A stretch of DNA of 64,000 bases, from positions 186,001-250,000 of the forward strand of contig CAVRUQ010000012.1 in the NCBI GenBank assembly GCA_963724405.1. Direction: 5' to 3'. The notes beneath the pieces were generated by a model. That model was not told the origin of the DNA. It searched no databases and worked only from the letters and a program-made list of their open reading frames with translations. Every line of letters begins with the position of its first letter. Position 1 is the first letter of the stretch. Position numbers and translations under genes: made by a program. Origin of the DNA: CAVQBJ01 sp963724405 (GTDB lineage Bacteria > Actinomycetota > Thermoleophilia > Solirubrobacterales > Solirubrobacteraceae). Positions 35,279-44,003 of this stretch are shown one piece after another.

Positions 35279-35545
35279 GGACAAGCCATCCCGAGAATCC
35301 CCTGCAAACTCAAGCCGACGCCCGGACTCGAACCGGGGACCCCTTCATTACGAGTCGCTCCTATAGAGGCCTTTTTGGCTCTGTGGAGCGATTTCAGATG
35401 CCCTGAGATCGCCTCAAATCATCTCATATTTGCGGGGTTCGGGGCGCCTCTCGCGACACGAAGTGCCGCTCGAGAGACCCCGGAAACATTGGGCCGACCC
35501 CTTCATTTCGCTGCTGCCCCCTTCATCCCGGTTACGCGGGTTGGC
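35279..35545 (+). repeat. Dispersed ~270-bp repeat, copy 2
   Basis: Counterpart of 25997-26275. Similarity extends about 33 bp left and 190 bp right of the 44-bp tRNA-derived core, as expected if related elements share the same end sequence next to their attachment site. Confidence 0.75.
35312..35355 (+). repeat. attachment site, exact 44-bp copy of the tRNA-Thr 3' end
   Basis: AAGCCGACGCCCGGACTCGA continues through GGGGACCCCTTCATTACGAGT, identical to 62693-62736 and in the same orientation. It is the distal attachment site of the element whose integrase lies beside the tRNA. Confidence 0.88.
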
Positions 35546-35708
35546 CGGCGTGCATCGCGAGGACGACTCGAGCCCCGAAAACGTGTCGCGAAAACCGTGT
35601 CCCGAGAAATGAAGGGGCCATGGTGACCAGTCTCTAGAGATGGTGCTCGGCATCGCGCGAGACGGCCCCTGCCTGTCAACAGAGCCCGGGACTCGAATAG
35701 CAGAGCAG

Positions 35709-35782
35709 TGCTTGACATCCGACAAAGTGTCGTATGTCAAGCACCAAGGCTGGACTTGAAGTCCGACAGTTTGTCGTATAAT
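35709..35782 (+). promoter_or_regulatory. abiE promoter with two AbiEi-type operators
   Basis: TGCTTGACA...TGTCAAGCA with inner CGACA-AAG-TGTCG forms a 35-bp palindrome at 35709-35743. A second CGACA-GTT-TGTCG lies at 35764-35776. TATAAT at 35777-35782 is a perfect -10, with CTTGAA about 16 bp upstream. Two inverted repeats around the promoter match the known negative autoregulation of AbiEi. Confidence 0.75.
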
Positions 35783-35788
35783 AAGCAC

Positions 35789-36364
35789 ATGCCAACAGCA
35801 CGTTTCCGAGAGCTAACCGAGATTGCGGCCGACCGGCAAGGGCTGGTCCGCACCGAGGATGCTGCCGAGATCGGCTACGCGGCGGGCGCCCTGGACACGA
35901 TGGCTCGCCGCGGCCAGTTGGAGCGGGTCGCCCATGGGGTGTATCGCGTGCCGTTCGTCGGTGTGGGACCTCTCGGCACGTATATGGCCGCGGCACTCTG
36001 GCCACGCGGCGTTCAGGGAGTCTTGACGCACGAGACCGCCTTGGACCTATGGAATGTTTGTGACATCAACCCGAGCAAGATCCACATCACCGTCCCGCGG
36101 CACCATCGTCCGCAACGCAAGATCCCGGACGGCTATGTGATCCATCGCGAAGATCTCAATCCCAAGGACATCACCGCTGTCGAGGGCGTCCCCGTCGTCA
36201 CGCTGGAAACAGCGATCCGTCAATGCGCCGAGGCGCATGTGGGTAGGGATCTACTTGAGCAGGCCGTCCGTCATGGGCGCGAACGCGGGCTGCTCCGTCG
36301 CCGACAGGCGCAAACGCTAGTCGAGGATCTTCACCTGGAGCGCGTGGGGCGGCCTAGGGCGTGA
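35789..36364 (+). CDS. abiEi: AbiEi-family antitoxin (type IV toxin-antitoxin)
   Basis: A 191-residue protein. The N-terminal winged helix ADRQGLVRTEDAAEIGYAAG and ARRGQLERVAHGVYRVPF (to residue ~56) is the AbiEi DNA-binding domain; the rest, with GVLTHETALDLWNV, IHITVP and VTLETAIRQCAEAHVGRDLL, is the AbiEi core. It represses its own promoter and counters the AbiEii nucleotidyltransferase. ATG 35789 lies seven bases after the -10 box, so the transcript is probably leaderless. Its stop overlaps the toxin start. Confidence 0.88.
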   Translation: MPTARFRELTEIAADRQGLVRTEDAAEIGYAAGALDTMARRGQLERVAHGVYRVPFVGVGPLGTYMAAALWPRGVQGVLTHETALDLWNVCDINPSKIHITVPRHHRPQRKIPDGYVIHREDLNPKDITAVEGVPVVTLETAIRQCAEAHVGRDLLEQAVRHGRERGLLRRRQAQTLVEDLHLERVGRPRA

Positions 36365-37215
36365 CAGAGCTCCCTCCCAAGAACCCTCCCAAGACGCTCA
36401 GCCGACTCCAGCAGCTGATTACGGAGCTCGAGAAACAATCAGGTCTGCCCGTTCGGCGGCTGAACATGCGCGTGGCCTCGATGATGCTGGCGGGCGCACT
36501 CAGCCGCCTGGTCGACGAAGAAGGCCGGCCGAAATTTCTCACTAAGGGCGGCATAGCGATCGAGCTCCGACTACGTGATCAGGCCAGGGCGAGCCAGGAC
36601 GTGGACATCGCTTTGCTCGGGAACCCAGAGGAGCTGGCCGATCACCTCGAGGAGGCCTTCTCCGAGCCGTACGAGGGATTCAGCTTCACAGCCGGCGAGT
36701 CCGAAACGCTCCCCGCCCGGCCCGAGGTTCGACGCCTCGAGATCCAGGTCTCCTTCAACACCAGACACTTCACCACGCTGAAGGTCGAGTTCGCCCCGGC
36801 GGAGGCAGGCGGTCACGAGTTCGATGAACTGCCAGGCCACGACCTGAGCAAGCTAGGGCTGAACGGCCCCGAACGAGTGCCGGTATTGGCGCTCCGCTGG
36901 CAGATCGCCCAGAAGCTTCACGCTGTCAGCGAGGCCCCGCTCAAGCACGGGGGAGAGAACGTGCGCTTCTGGGACCTGATCGATCTCCAGCTCTTGGAAG
37001 CAGCCACCAATGGCCAGCTCGGCATCATCCGTGAAGCCTGCGAAGAGACGTTCGCCCTGCGTGGCCAGCACACCTGGCCTCCGGAGATCATCGTGTATCC
37101 ATCCTGGAGCGAGTCCTACGGCGCCATGGCGCGGAACATGGCGATGCCGATCACCGACGTCGAAGAGGCTGCCGCTGCCGTGACCGCGTTTATCGCTCGA
37201 ATCGAAGAAGCATGA
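36361..37215 (+). CDS. abiEii: AbiEii-family nucleotidyltransferase toxin
   Basis: A 284-residue nucleotidyltransferase. FLTKGGIAIELRLRDQA (residues 59-75) and SQDVDIALLG (78-87; Asp80, Asp82) are the catalytic motifs. ALRWQIAQKLHAVSE (177-191) and RFWDLIDLQLL (202-212) are the conserved C-terminal motifs. In this family the toxin inactivates host translation, in studied homologs by nucleotide addition to tRNA, and can abort phage infection. GTG 36361 overlaps the antitoxin stop by four bases. It is the first cargo operon inside the element. Confidence 0.88.
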   Translation: MTELPPKNPPKTLSRLQQLITELEKQSGLPVRRLNMRVASMMLAGALSRLVDEEGRPKFLTKGGIAIELRLRDQARASQDVDIALLGNPEELADHLEEAFSEPYEGFSFTAGESETLPARPEVRRLEIQVSFNTRHFTTLKVEFAPAEAGGHEFDELPGHDLSKLGLNGPERVPVLALRWQIAQKLHAVSEAPLKHGGENVRFWDLIDLQLLEAATNGQLGIIREACEETFALRGQHTWPPEIIVYPSWSESYGAMARNMAMPITDVEEAAAAVTAFIARIEEA

Positions 37216-37282
37216 CTGCTTTCCGGGCGGAAGGCAGAAGTCCGGCGGGCGCCGGATCCAGAACTCAAGTCGAGACGAATAA

Positions 37283-37299
37283 CATCCCGATCCGGGATG
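37283..37299 (+). terminator. Small hairpin after abiE
   Basis: CATCCCG-ATC-CGGGATG, 68 bases after the stop; stem of seven pairs with no U-tract, so termination is possible but not certain. Confidence 0.4.
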
Positions 37300-38072
37300 C
37301 CTAACATCCGGTCGATGAGCCATCTCCATGACCCGTAACCTTGACTAGGAGCAGCGCATAATCAAGCTTACGCGCAAAGCTTGACCCATGGCTCGCGTCG
37401 TCAAGCGTCGCTGGATTGCGCAGTCCTCCTCGGCGTAGCGACGGACTTCAGGGGAGAAAGTCATGACCTGTGGATCGGCGCGTCACGCGTGCCGTTCTTG
37501 AATACCGCGCCAGCACGGACCAGCGCGACGAGGTGGGGTGCGTTGACGACCCGCCACCGGGTCTGTGCTCATTCGATGGCGCTTGACAAGCTTGAAGGCC
37601 ATCGCGACACCGGCGGCGCGAGAGCCGGGGCTACGGGTATCGTGCTGCCTTCGGGCGTGCTTTGGGAGCGGTGCCTACACAGGCGCTCGCGCGGCGCGCT
37701 CGCTTAGGGCCGCGCACGAGGGCAAGCGACCGGCGCTCGGCGGCCGTCCCGGGCTCGATCCCATCCGGGCCGGGATGCGCCCCCGCGAGGTGGGAGGGCT
37801 CAGAACCGGCGCGCTCTGAGGCGATCCGGGGGCTTGTGGGAAGGGGGCGGGGACGATCCGATGGGCCGGGGATGGGCCCGTGGGCAGCGTCGAGTCGGGC
37901 CACCCGGCCGAGCGATCATCCGCCCGAGCCCTCACGCCCGCGAGAGGGCGGCCAGCGTGGTCGAGACGGGGAGGGGCCTCAGAGCGGCGATTTGCCCTCC
38001 GGCTTGACGGCTAGATTGACCGTCAATGGCTCGGAGCCTGACGCCGGTCCCGACTCGGGAAGGACATCCCTG
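37300..38072. other. Gene-poor cargo stretch
   Basis: No reliable gene. A perfect inverted repeat TCAAGCTT-N7-AAGCTTGA lies at 37362-37384. The string GCGACGGACTTCAGGGG near 37437 recurs near 38727. A short frame near 37490 reads YRASTDQRDEVG, faintly like a serine-recombinase start, but nothing else of that family follows. Confidence 0.35.
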
Positions 38073-38369
38073 ATGGATCGCCCTGTGACCCTGCGCATGA
38101 TGACGTTTGCGTGCACGCTCGCGGTGCTGCTCGGCGCTTCGGTTGCAGTCGCCCTCTCGCATTGGGTTGTCTCGCCAACCACGCCCCAGTTGGCGCGCTC
38201 CGTGACGGACCTCTCAAACTCTGTCAGCGAAGTGTCAGACTCGGTCGATCAGGTGTCAAGCTCGGTTGATGATGTGTCAGGCTCGGTCGATGACGTCTCA
38301 AGCACGGTGACCGACATGTCAGATTCGCTGGACAACATCTGCTCTCAGTTCACGTCGGTGACGTGCTAA
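38073..38369 (+). CDS. Membrane-anchored coiled-coil protein
   Basis: A 98-residue protein. One hydrophobic helix (FACTLAVLLGASVAVALSHW) near the N-terminus is followed by a heptad-like run of Ser, Val and Asp (SVDQVSSSVDDVSGSVDDV), predicting a parallel coiled coil, and a short tail with two cysteines (NICSQFTSVTC). GGAAGGA eight bases before ATG 38073 supports the start. It looks like a trimeric or dimeric stalk held in the membrane with its tail outside. The function is unknown. It precedes a group of lipoproteins on the same strand. Confidence 0.6.
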   Translation: MDRPVTLRMMTFACTLAVLLGASVAVALSHWVVSPTTPQLARSVTDLSNSVSEVSDSVDQVSSSVDDVSGSVDDVSSTVTDMSDSLDNICSQFTSVTC

Positions 38370-39243
38370 CCGCCTAGCGAAAGGGCTCTGTCCTTCAGGC
38401 GCCGGCGACCACGCGCGCGGGCCAGTGTGCAGGAGCGGGAACCCGATGACACGCCAGGCAGCGCGCCGAGCGCGGCCGAGATCGATCATCACCAGCAATG
38501 AAGGGGTTCAGGCGGCCAAACGTCGGGTGATCCTCGGGGACCAGAATCCTCAAGCAGACGACGATCGGGCGGCGTAACCGAGCGTTCGAGGCAGCCGCGA
38601 TCATCGATGTCTTCACCGACCTCGACCGCCGCTGGCACCTCCCGAAGCAGACACGAAGAGCTGGCCCCCGTCCCGCGCAGTGCCGCACCGGCGACCAGCG
38701 CGGTAGCGACACGAGGATCGGGCGCCGCGACGGACTTCAGGGGCAGTGAAGGGGGTGCGGTTCAAACGGCTCCCGCGGCCGGAACATCAACCGGGCGGGC
38801 GGGTCGACCCGCGAGCAGCCGCAAACTCGAAGTGTGCGCCGGCAATCGCGGTGAACCGGGCGAACTCACCACGATGCGGCAATGGGAGAGCCCGGATCAC
38901 GATCTAGCAAGTGCATACTCCAACTGGAGGATGAGATCGGAGATACACCCAAACACCTTGTGCGTCTTGCTGAAGGTGCTGGGCATTGATCCAGGCGACG
39001 TGGCGAACGCCAGGATCGACCGCATTGAAGGGCGCATCCACCCACCGCTAGGCGCGACGCATCCGCTGAGACAGCTCCGGACACACCGTGATGAACTAGG
39101 CGCCCGAAGATACGTGGAATCTGCCGGCACGTTCTTCACGGGACGCGGTACGTCGTATCAGCGCTGCCTATCACTTGCCGACTCTACGCATCATCGACAG
39201 TCGCGCGCGCCGAGCGTCTACGCATCCCGTAGCCTGCACCGCC
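38370..39243. other. Stretch without a supported gene
   Basis: Several open frames cross this area but none has a ribosome site or recognisable domain. One plus frame around 38874-39180 (HPNTLCVLLKVLGIDPGD) is the least unlikely and may be a decayed gene; its codon use is less GC-biased than that of real genes nearby. Confidence 0.3.
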
Positions 39244-40179
39244 ATGAAGCGCCCACACCGAGCACCAACCGCCGCCCGACGGAGTCGCGCCGCAGTGCTG
39301 CTCGCAGCGGGCTCCCTGACGCTGTGTGGGTGCGCCGGTAGTGGGACCAAGACCGTCTCGGTCCCGGATACCGCGGTGGCATCGCCCGCCGCAGCAGTCA
39401 GCTCACAGAGCACGTCCAGCGCGGCAGCGGCCAGCCCACATCAGACGTCCAGCGCACCAAGCGCGTACCGCTACACCCGGACCGGCTACACGATCGCGAT
39501 TCCAAGCAAGTGGACCCCAACCCAGCGTGACGTCCCTGAGGGCAACTTCGCCTCCAGTGTCTGGACCGCGCCCTCCGGCGCCACGATCACGGTTGACGTC
39601 GTTGCCGGCGAGACAACGCCGCCAGCGGACAAGGCCGCGCAAGTCCAAGCCGCCCTGAGCGGCTCGTCCGGCTACACCCAGATCGCGTCTGGACCGAGTG
39701 CCGTCGACAACGGCACGGCGTTTCGCTGGCTGTTCGACATCAGCGGCGATGAACGGGTCGACTATTTCCTCAACCAGTGCTCCACCGGGATCGCGGTCCT
39801 GGGCTCGAGCCCGCTTGCACGGTTCGCTGGGTACAGATCGCTATTCGCAGGCGCAGCAGACTCCCTGCAGTTCACATGCCCAGCGACGACGACGAGCGGG
39901 CCGCCGACGCAAACCGCGACGGACACCCAATTACAACCCGGTACAGGGACCGGTAGCGCAACGCCAGCCGGCTGCGGGCAGTCCGACAACAACTCCCCTC
40001 CCTGCGACCCGTCTAACCCGCCGGCCGACTTCTGCGACACGCATCAGTGCATCGAGAACTTCCCCAACGGGAACGGCTACGTTGTGCAATGCAACGACGG
40101 AATGTGGAGCCAATCCGGTGGCATCAGCGGCGCGTGCTCAGACCACGGCGGCGAGAGCGACAACCCGCCAGGACCCTAG
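39244..40179 (+). CDS. Lipoprotein with DUF3761-like C-terminus
   Basis: A 311-residue predicted lipoprotein. After a basic start MKRPHRAPTAARRSR comes a hydrophobic stretch and lipobox TLCGC (Cys30). A Ser/Ala-rich linker leads to a globular domain (YTIAIPSKWTPTQ, LFDISGDERVDYFLN), like the small exported PsbP/LpqN-type fold. The C-terminal ~60 residues are Cys-rich and end GYVVQCNDGMWSQSG plus GACSDHGG, resembling DUF3761. It is anchored outside the membrane. Two more lipoprotein genes follow on the same strand, so this is probably a surface module of the element. Confidence 0.65.
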   Translation: MKRPHRAPTAARRSRAAVLLAAGSLTLCGCAGSGTKTVSVPDTAVASPAAAVSSQSTSSAAAASPHQTSSAPSAYRYTRTGYTIAIPSKWTPTQRDVPEGNFASSVWTAPSGATITVDVVAGETTPPADKAAQVQAALSGSSGYTQIASGPSAVDNGTAFRWLFDISGDERVDYFLNQCSTGIAVLGSSPLARFAGYRSLFAGAADSLQFTCPATTTSGPPTQTATDTQLQPGTGTGSATPAGCGQSDNNSPPCDPSNPPADFCDTHQCIENFPNGNGYVVQCNDGMWSQSGGISGACSDHGGESDNPPGP

Positions 40180-40476
40180 GACTCAGTGAGCGTGCCGTCG
40201 CTAGACGCCACGCAGTGAGCCATCCTGGGGTTGACCGAGAATTCCGAATCACGACACGCTAGAGCCGCTGATCCCGGGCGCCCGGCTGGTGTGCGACCGC
40301 GCGTGTCCGGGGTCTGCACCCCAGTGATCAGGACGCGTGCGTGCGTGAGGCTGGGCGACTGGGGACTCTCCTGCGCGACGCAGCAGTGCCTATTCGGCTC
40401 CGTATTGGCCATCAAGTGAGTCCAACTGGACAGCAGCCGCTCAAGTCCCGTGGCTGATCGACCGATACGGCGGGTC

Positions 40477-40950
40477 ATGTTCAGGCTGAAACACCGCAGG
40501 GCGAGAGCGTGGGTAGGACTGGTTGTGATGATGGGCGTAGCGATAGTGCTCGCCGGCTGCGGGAGCGGTCACAGCACGACAGTGGTGATCGAGCGGGCCG
40601 CTCCGTCGGCAGCAGCTCCCACGACAACCCCTCCCGCTCAGAGCGCTGCGGATACCGATTCCGGGGCCGAGGCGCTGGCCCGGACTGCTGAAGTCACCAT
40701 CGAGACGTACGCTACGGATCAGAACGGCAGCTACGCGGGCGCGACCTTGGCGAAGCTCGAGCAGATCGAGCCGACACTTAGCGGGGACGGCGCGGCGATT
40801 GTGAGCGACGTGTCTGCGACTACGGACGGCTACGACGTAACCACGAAGGCCACGTCAACTGGCGATACGTTTTCCATCCACTCCGCCAGTGGCACGATCA
40901 CGCGCTCATGCACGGGCGGCGGTGCGTGCCACAACGGCGCGTGGCGGTAA
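40477..40950 (+). CDS. Small lipoprotein with pilin-like C-terminal region
   Basis: A 157-residue predicted lipoprotein with lipobox VLAGC (Cys28) and a Thr/Pro/Ala linker. The C-terminal part, TYATDQNGSYAGATLAKLEQ followed by TGDTFSIHSASGTITRSC and GACHNGAW, resembles the globular part of type IV pilin-like proteins, where two cysteines close a loop. No pilin N-terminal helix is present. ATG 40477 is chosen, though GTG 40450 is in frame. The function is unknown. It lies 12 bp before the next lipoprotein gene, so the two are an operon. Confidence 0.55.
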   Translation: MFRLKHRRARAWVGLVVMMGVAIVLAGCGSGHSTTVVIERAAPSAAAPTTTPPAQSAADTDSGAEALARTAEVTIETYATDQNGSYAGATLAKLEQIEPTLSGDGAAIVSDVSATTDGYDVTTKATSTGDTFSIHSASGTITRSCTGGGACHNGAWR

Positions 40951-40962
40951 GGCCGCTCGCTC

Positions 40963-41997
40963 GTGCCGTCCCGCGTCCGCAAAGGCGCGCGACCGTTCGC
41001 TAGTTCGGTCGTCGCTGTGACGCCGCGCCAACTCGGAGTCGTCGCGTGTGCGGTCGCCATGGCTGCTATGGCGGGTTGCGGTTCCGGGGCCACTGAAACC
41101 GTCGCCGCTAAGAAGGCGACCGCCGTCGCCGGCCCGCTTGGCGCGTTCAGCGACTGCCTGACCCGCGCGGGGTTGATAACGCGCTACTTCCCAGCTGACC
41201 GCAGCGCTTCCACCGGCGAAGGTGGCGATCCGTACCCCAACCTGATGGTCGACAAGCCGAGCACATTCTCCATCCCGACCGAGGTCGCGACTGTCGACTA
41301 TGTCGGCAGCCATGAAGCGGCGGCTAGCGCCATCCGGAGGTTCGGCGACTCAGGCGCTACCGCCGTCGGCCCGCTAATCATTGGTCTCAACTCACCGAAC
41401 GACAAGGGTTGGGTCGCCGACATCATCGGCTGCGTTACGTCTGTCTACGCCTCCGCCCCCGCGGCTCCCGCCGCGTCGACCTCCACCACCACTAGGGCGG
41501 TCTCCACCACAGCGACGGCGGCAGCGTCGCTCCGGTCATGCCCGCAGAATGCCTACATCACGCCGAGCATCCACACGAGCTGCGCATTCGCCGCAAACAT
41601 CTACAAATCGTACGCGGCCGCACCAGCGACGGTACAGGGCGGCGCATCCACGTTATCCGTGAACAGCCCGACGACCGGCGGTACCTACAGCGTGACGTGC
41701 AAACTGACGGGCCATGTCGTCAACTGCGACGGTGCCAACGGCATCCACGTCAGCTTCAATCAAGCGCCCACCCTCGTGTTGCATCAGCCGGCACAAGAAC
41801 CGACCCCGAGCGCGGACACTACGCCGAGCACGCCTGCGTGCGCGGCCGGGGCGTACAACTCGCAGGGCACTTGCCTGAGTGACCCGACCTTCCGCGCGCT
41901 CTGTACTGACCTATATGCACAATGGCAAGCCGACGGGGAGACACAGGATCAGGCGATCGTCGAGTACGGCCAGCTCTTGTGCGATCAGCCGTATTGA
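40963..41997 (+). CDS. Lipoprotein of unknown function
   Basis: A 344-residue predicted lipoprotein: positively charged leader, hydrophobic stretch VVACAVAMAAMAGC with lipobox Cys39, then two domains joined by a Thr/Ser/Ala-rich linker (STSTTTRAVSTTATAAA). The C-terminal domain has paired cysteines (CAAGAYNSQGTCLSDP, ALCTDLYAQW, LLCDQPY). I do not recognise a family. GTG 40963 is the first start; later GTG codons would also keep the lipobox. With its two neighbours it forms a cluster of exported proteins inside the mobile element. Confidence 0.55.
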   Translation: MPSRVRKGARPFASSVVAVTPRQLGVVACAVAMAAMAGCGSGATETVAAKKATAVAGPLGAFSDCLTRAGLITRYFPADRSASTGEGGDPYPNLMVDKPSTFSIPTEVATVDYVGSHEAAASAIRRFGDSGATAVGPLIIGLNSPNDKGWVADIIGCVTSVYASAPAAPAASTSTTTRAVSTTATAAASLRSCPQNAYITPSIHTSCAFAANIYKSYAAAPATVQGGASTLSVNSPTTGGTYSVTCKLTGHVVNCDGANGIHVSFNQAPTLVLHQPAQEPTPSADTTPSTPACAAGAYNSQGTCLSDPTFRALCTDLYAQWQADGETQDQAIVEYGQLLCDQPY

Positions 41998-42004
41998 ACG
42001 CCAG

Positions 42005-42238
42005 GTAGCATGTCGCGTCTTAGCCGAGGGTCCGCCTTTGCGCCGATTACACGTGGCGCGGAGGAGCTTGAGGCTCTCGACCGTCGTCGCATCGCCCATC
42101 GAGAACGGGATGATGTGATCGTATTGGAGGTCGAAGTCCGGTCCGCGCTCGACGTAGCGGCCACCATTGCGCTGCTACCCCGCCAGACGTAGTTCGTGAG
42201 GGGATGGGCTCGCGACGGACAACGGGCTCGTCTCCCAC
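42005..42238 (-). pseudogene. HNH endonuclease remnant, frameshifted
   Basis: Reading the minus strand, REPIPSRT is followed, after a frameshift at a G-run near 42190, by QRNGGRYVERGPDFDLQYDH, then IIPFSMGDATTVESL and KLLRATCNRRKG. That is the core of an HNH domain (DH...N...N). The N-terminal part of any nuclease is missing, and the usual zinc-binding cysteine pair is partly lost. It lies between convergent genes and cannot be functional. The rest of 41998-42477 has no gene I can support. Confidence 0.55.
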
Positions 42239-42477
42239 CGCGGTTGTCTTGATAACCCACCAGGGTCGGCGGTTCCGGGGACCCCTTTATCCGGAATGAT
42301 GACGCCAGCAAACTTCGCGCATCGGTCCGCGGCATATGAACGGGTGGTCCGCGCCCCCCGCGGCCGCCGCGAACGAGGCCGTAAGGAGGACGGTCAAGCA
42401 TCCGGACCTCGAGACCTACCGCAGCAGGTACGGTGTGCGTGATCGTGTCCGCCACCACGTTGGGCCCGTTGCCGTCG

Positions 42478-44001
42478 CTAGCTTCGCGCTTGCAACCGGA
42501 TGATTGGTCGGCCCTCGCCGAGCGAGACCTGCGCCAGCTGGACGTCCCAGTCATCGCGGTCCCATCGAAGAGGCGAGAAGAGCACGTCCGTGACGTTGTG
42601 CATGACGAGCGCTTCGAACGCGGTGTCGTGATCCATGAAGCCCACACCGGGGAGTTGCACCGGCGCACCAAGGACGACGGATACACGCGTCCCGTCGCCC
42701 GCCTGGCGGGCCAGATGTACGTGCCAACCATTGCCCTCCAGATCATCAGCAAGCGGCGCGGAGAGCGAGCGGAATTCGACCGCGACGCGCGGGCTCGGGA
42801 GCGTGGCCGCGGCCCGGTCCAGATAGAGCTCAGGAATCACGTAGTCGTCGAGGGCCTCGCAGACTCGCTCAACGCATAGTCGGCGTGCTGCTGCAAAGCT
42901 TGCGTAAAAGTCGCGGACTCGCTGAATGGGCGCCTGCAGCCAGTCGAAACCCGAGCCCTCGAACGAGCTGGACGCTTCGTCAAGACGCGTGACAAAAGCC
43001 GCGTCCCGCTCGAGCGAGCCGACCAATCCATCGAGCGTCGGCGCGCGAGCAAGTTGGTTGTCCCACCCGGCAAACAGATCGCGGGTCGGTATCTCGGGGT
43101 CAACGGGCGGACTCCTCACGAGATGCATCGTTAGGTCGGAGAAGCGGGCCAACGACGATTCTCGGCTCCCGCCTCGAGGCCAGGGCCCGGAGAGTGCCCA
43201 CGTCGCGGCCGCCACCAGCGGCCTGCCGAGCAATCCGTGCGCTTCGTAGGCTCTGATGATGCTGGCCAGTCTCCGATAGCGCGGCAGGCCGGTGGTTAGC
43301 TCGTCGATCACGAGATGAGCGGCGTCCACGCCGAGACCGGTCCAGGCATCTTGGCTCTGCACTAAGACCGCCGAGAGCTCCGACACGACGACAGGCAGGA
43401 ACGGCTCGCCTTCGACCACCAGCCCGGGTGGCGACGCGAGCGTGCTCAGTTGTCGATAGCAGTGAGAGATAACGCGCATCTGTTCCTCGATCGAGCCGAC
43501 GACGGTCATGCGAAGCTCGGCCACTTCCTCAGTTGGCGCGACTACGGGCAGATCGGGTGCGACGAGCGGCTCGGCTTCAGCCGGGCGCCACGCGTTGAGC
43601 CGTCCAAGGTAGGCGCTGCGCTGGTTCAGGCTCCATGAGCACCAGGCGGAGATGGGAACAGGAATGCAGTTCGCGTTGTCCGAGCTGTCTTGCGACAGCG
43701 CCATCGCGATGAATTGGATCGCGTTGAGTTGTGCCATCAGCCGTGTTCGCAGCATGGCTGCCCCGACGGGTGCTAATAGAAAGTCGTGGAAATGTCGCAA
43801 CTCATGCGCGAGCACGGTCGCCGCCAGCACGGCCTCCAAGCGCTCATTGCGGTCGGCGATGCCCCGCAGGCTGGCGGCGTCGACGCCCGTGCCGGCTAAC
43901 AGTCCGCGTAATCGCTGCCAAGACCTCTCGCCATCCACATGCAGCGTGATCCCAAGGTATTTCGGGTCGAAGCCGCCGAAATCGCGTTGGACTCTGGACA
44001 C
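42478..44001 (-). CDS. Putative HExxH metallopeptidase, conflict-system effector candidate
   Basis: A 507-residue protein I cannot place in a named family. VLAHELRHFHDFLL carries HELRH (residues 66-70), a gluzincin-type zinc motif. The rest is mixed alpha/beta with no membrane helix or signal peptide, so it is cytoplasmic. GTG 44001 starts two bases after the stop of a small EACC1-like gene on the same strand, a tight two-gene operon. In known conflict systems EACC1 proteins sit beside variable effectors such as proteases; a peptidase activated by its small partner is the working inference. Confidence 0.5.
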   Translation of the reverse strand: MSRVQRDFGGFDPKYLGITLHVDGERSWQRLRGLLAGTGVDAASLRGIADRNERLEAVLAATVLAHELRHFHDFLLAPVGAAMLRTRLMAQLNAIQFIAMALSQDSSDNANCIPVPISAWCSWSLNQRSAYLGRLNAWRPAEAEPLVAPDLPVVAPTEEVAELRMTVVGSIEEQMRVISHCYRQLSTLASPPGLVVEGEPFLPVVVSELSAVLVQSQDAWTGLGVDAAHLVIDELTTGLPRYRRLASIIRAYEAHGLLGRPLVAAATWALSGPWPRGGSRESSLARFSDLTMHLVRSPPVDPEIPTRDLFAGWDNQLARAPTLDGLVGSLERDAAFVTRLDEASSSFEGSGFDWLQAPIQRVRDFYASFAAARRLCVERVCEALDDYVIPELYLDRAAATLPSPRVAVEFRSLSAPLADDLEGNGWHVHLARQAGDGTRVSVVLGAPVQLPGVGFMDHDTAFEALVMHNVTDVLFSPLRWDRDDWDVQLAQVSLGEGRPIIRLQARS

Positions 44002-44003
44002 CG

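Larger units (their letters stand above)
34964..35708. other. Non-coding junction between two integrated elements
   Basis: No gene is supported here. The stretch holds the second copy of the 270-bp repeat with the exact att core, and several scattered copies of the short string ATGAAGGGG, which also occurs complemented in the tRNA anticodon arm (CCCCTTCAT). Confidence 0.5.

Noticed and set aside
37470..37560. Weak serine-recombinase resemblance (YRASTDQRDEVG)
   Set aside because: Only a dozen residues match; no catalytic-domain continuation in any frame.
38607..39341. 245-codon plus frame, partly hypothetical-protein-like near 38874
   Set aside because: No ribosome site, no domain, Ser/Arg-rich ends and overlap with the lipoprotein start in another frame.
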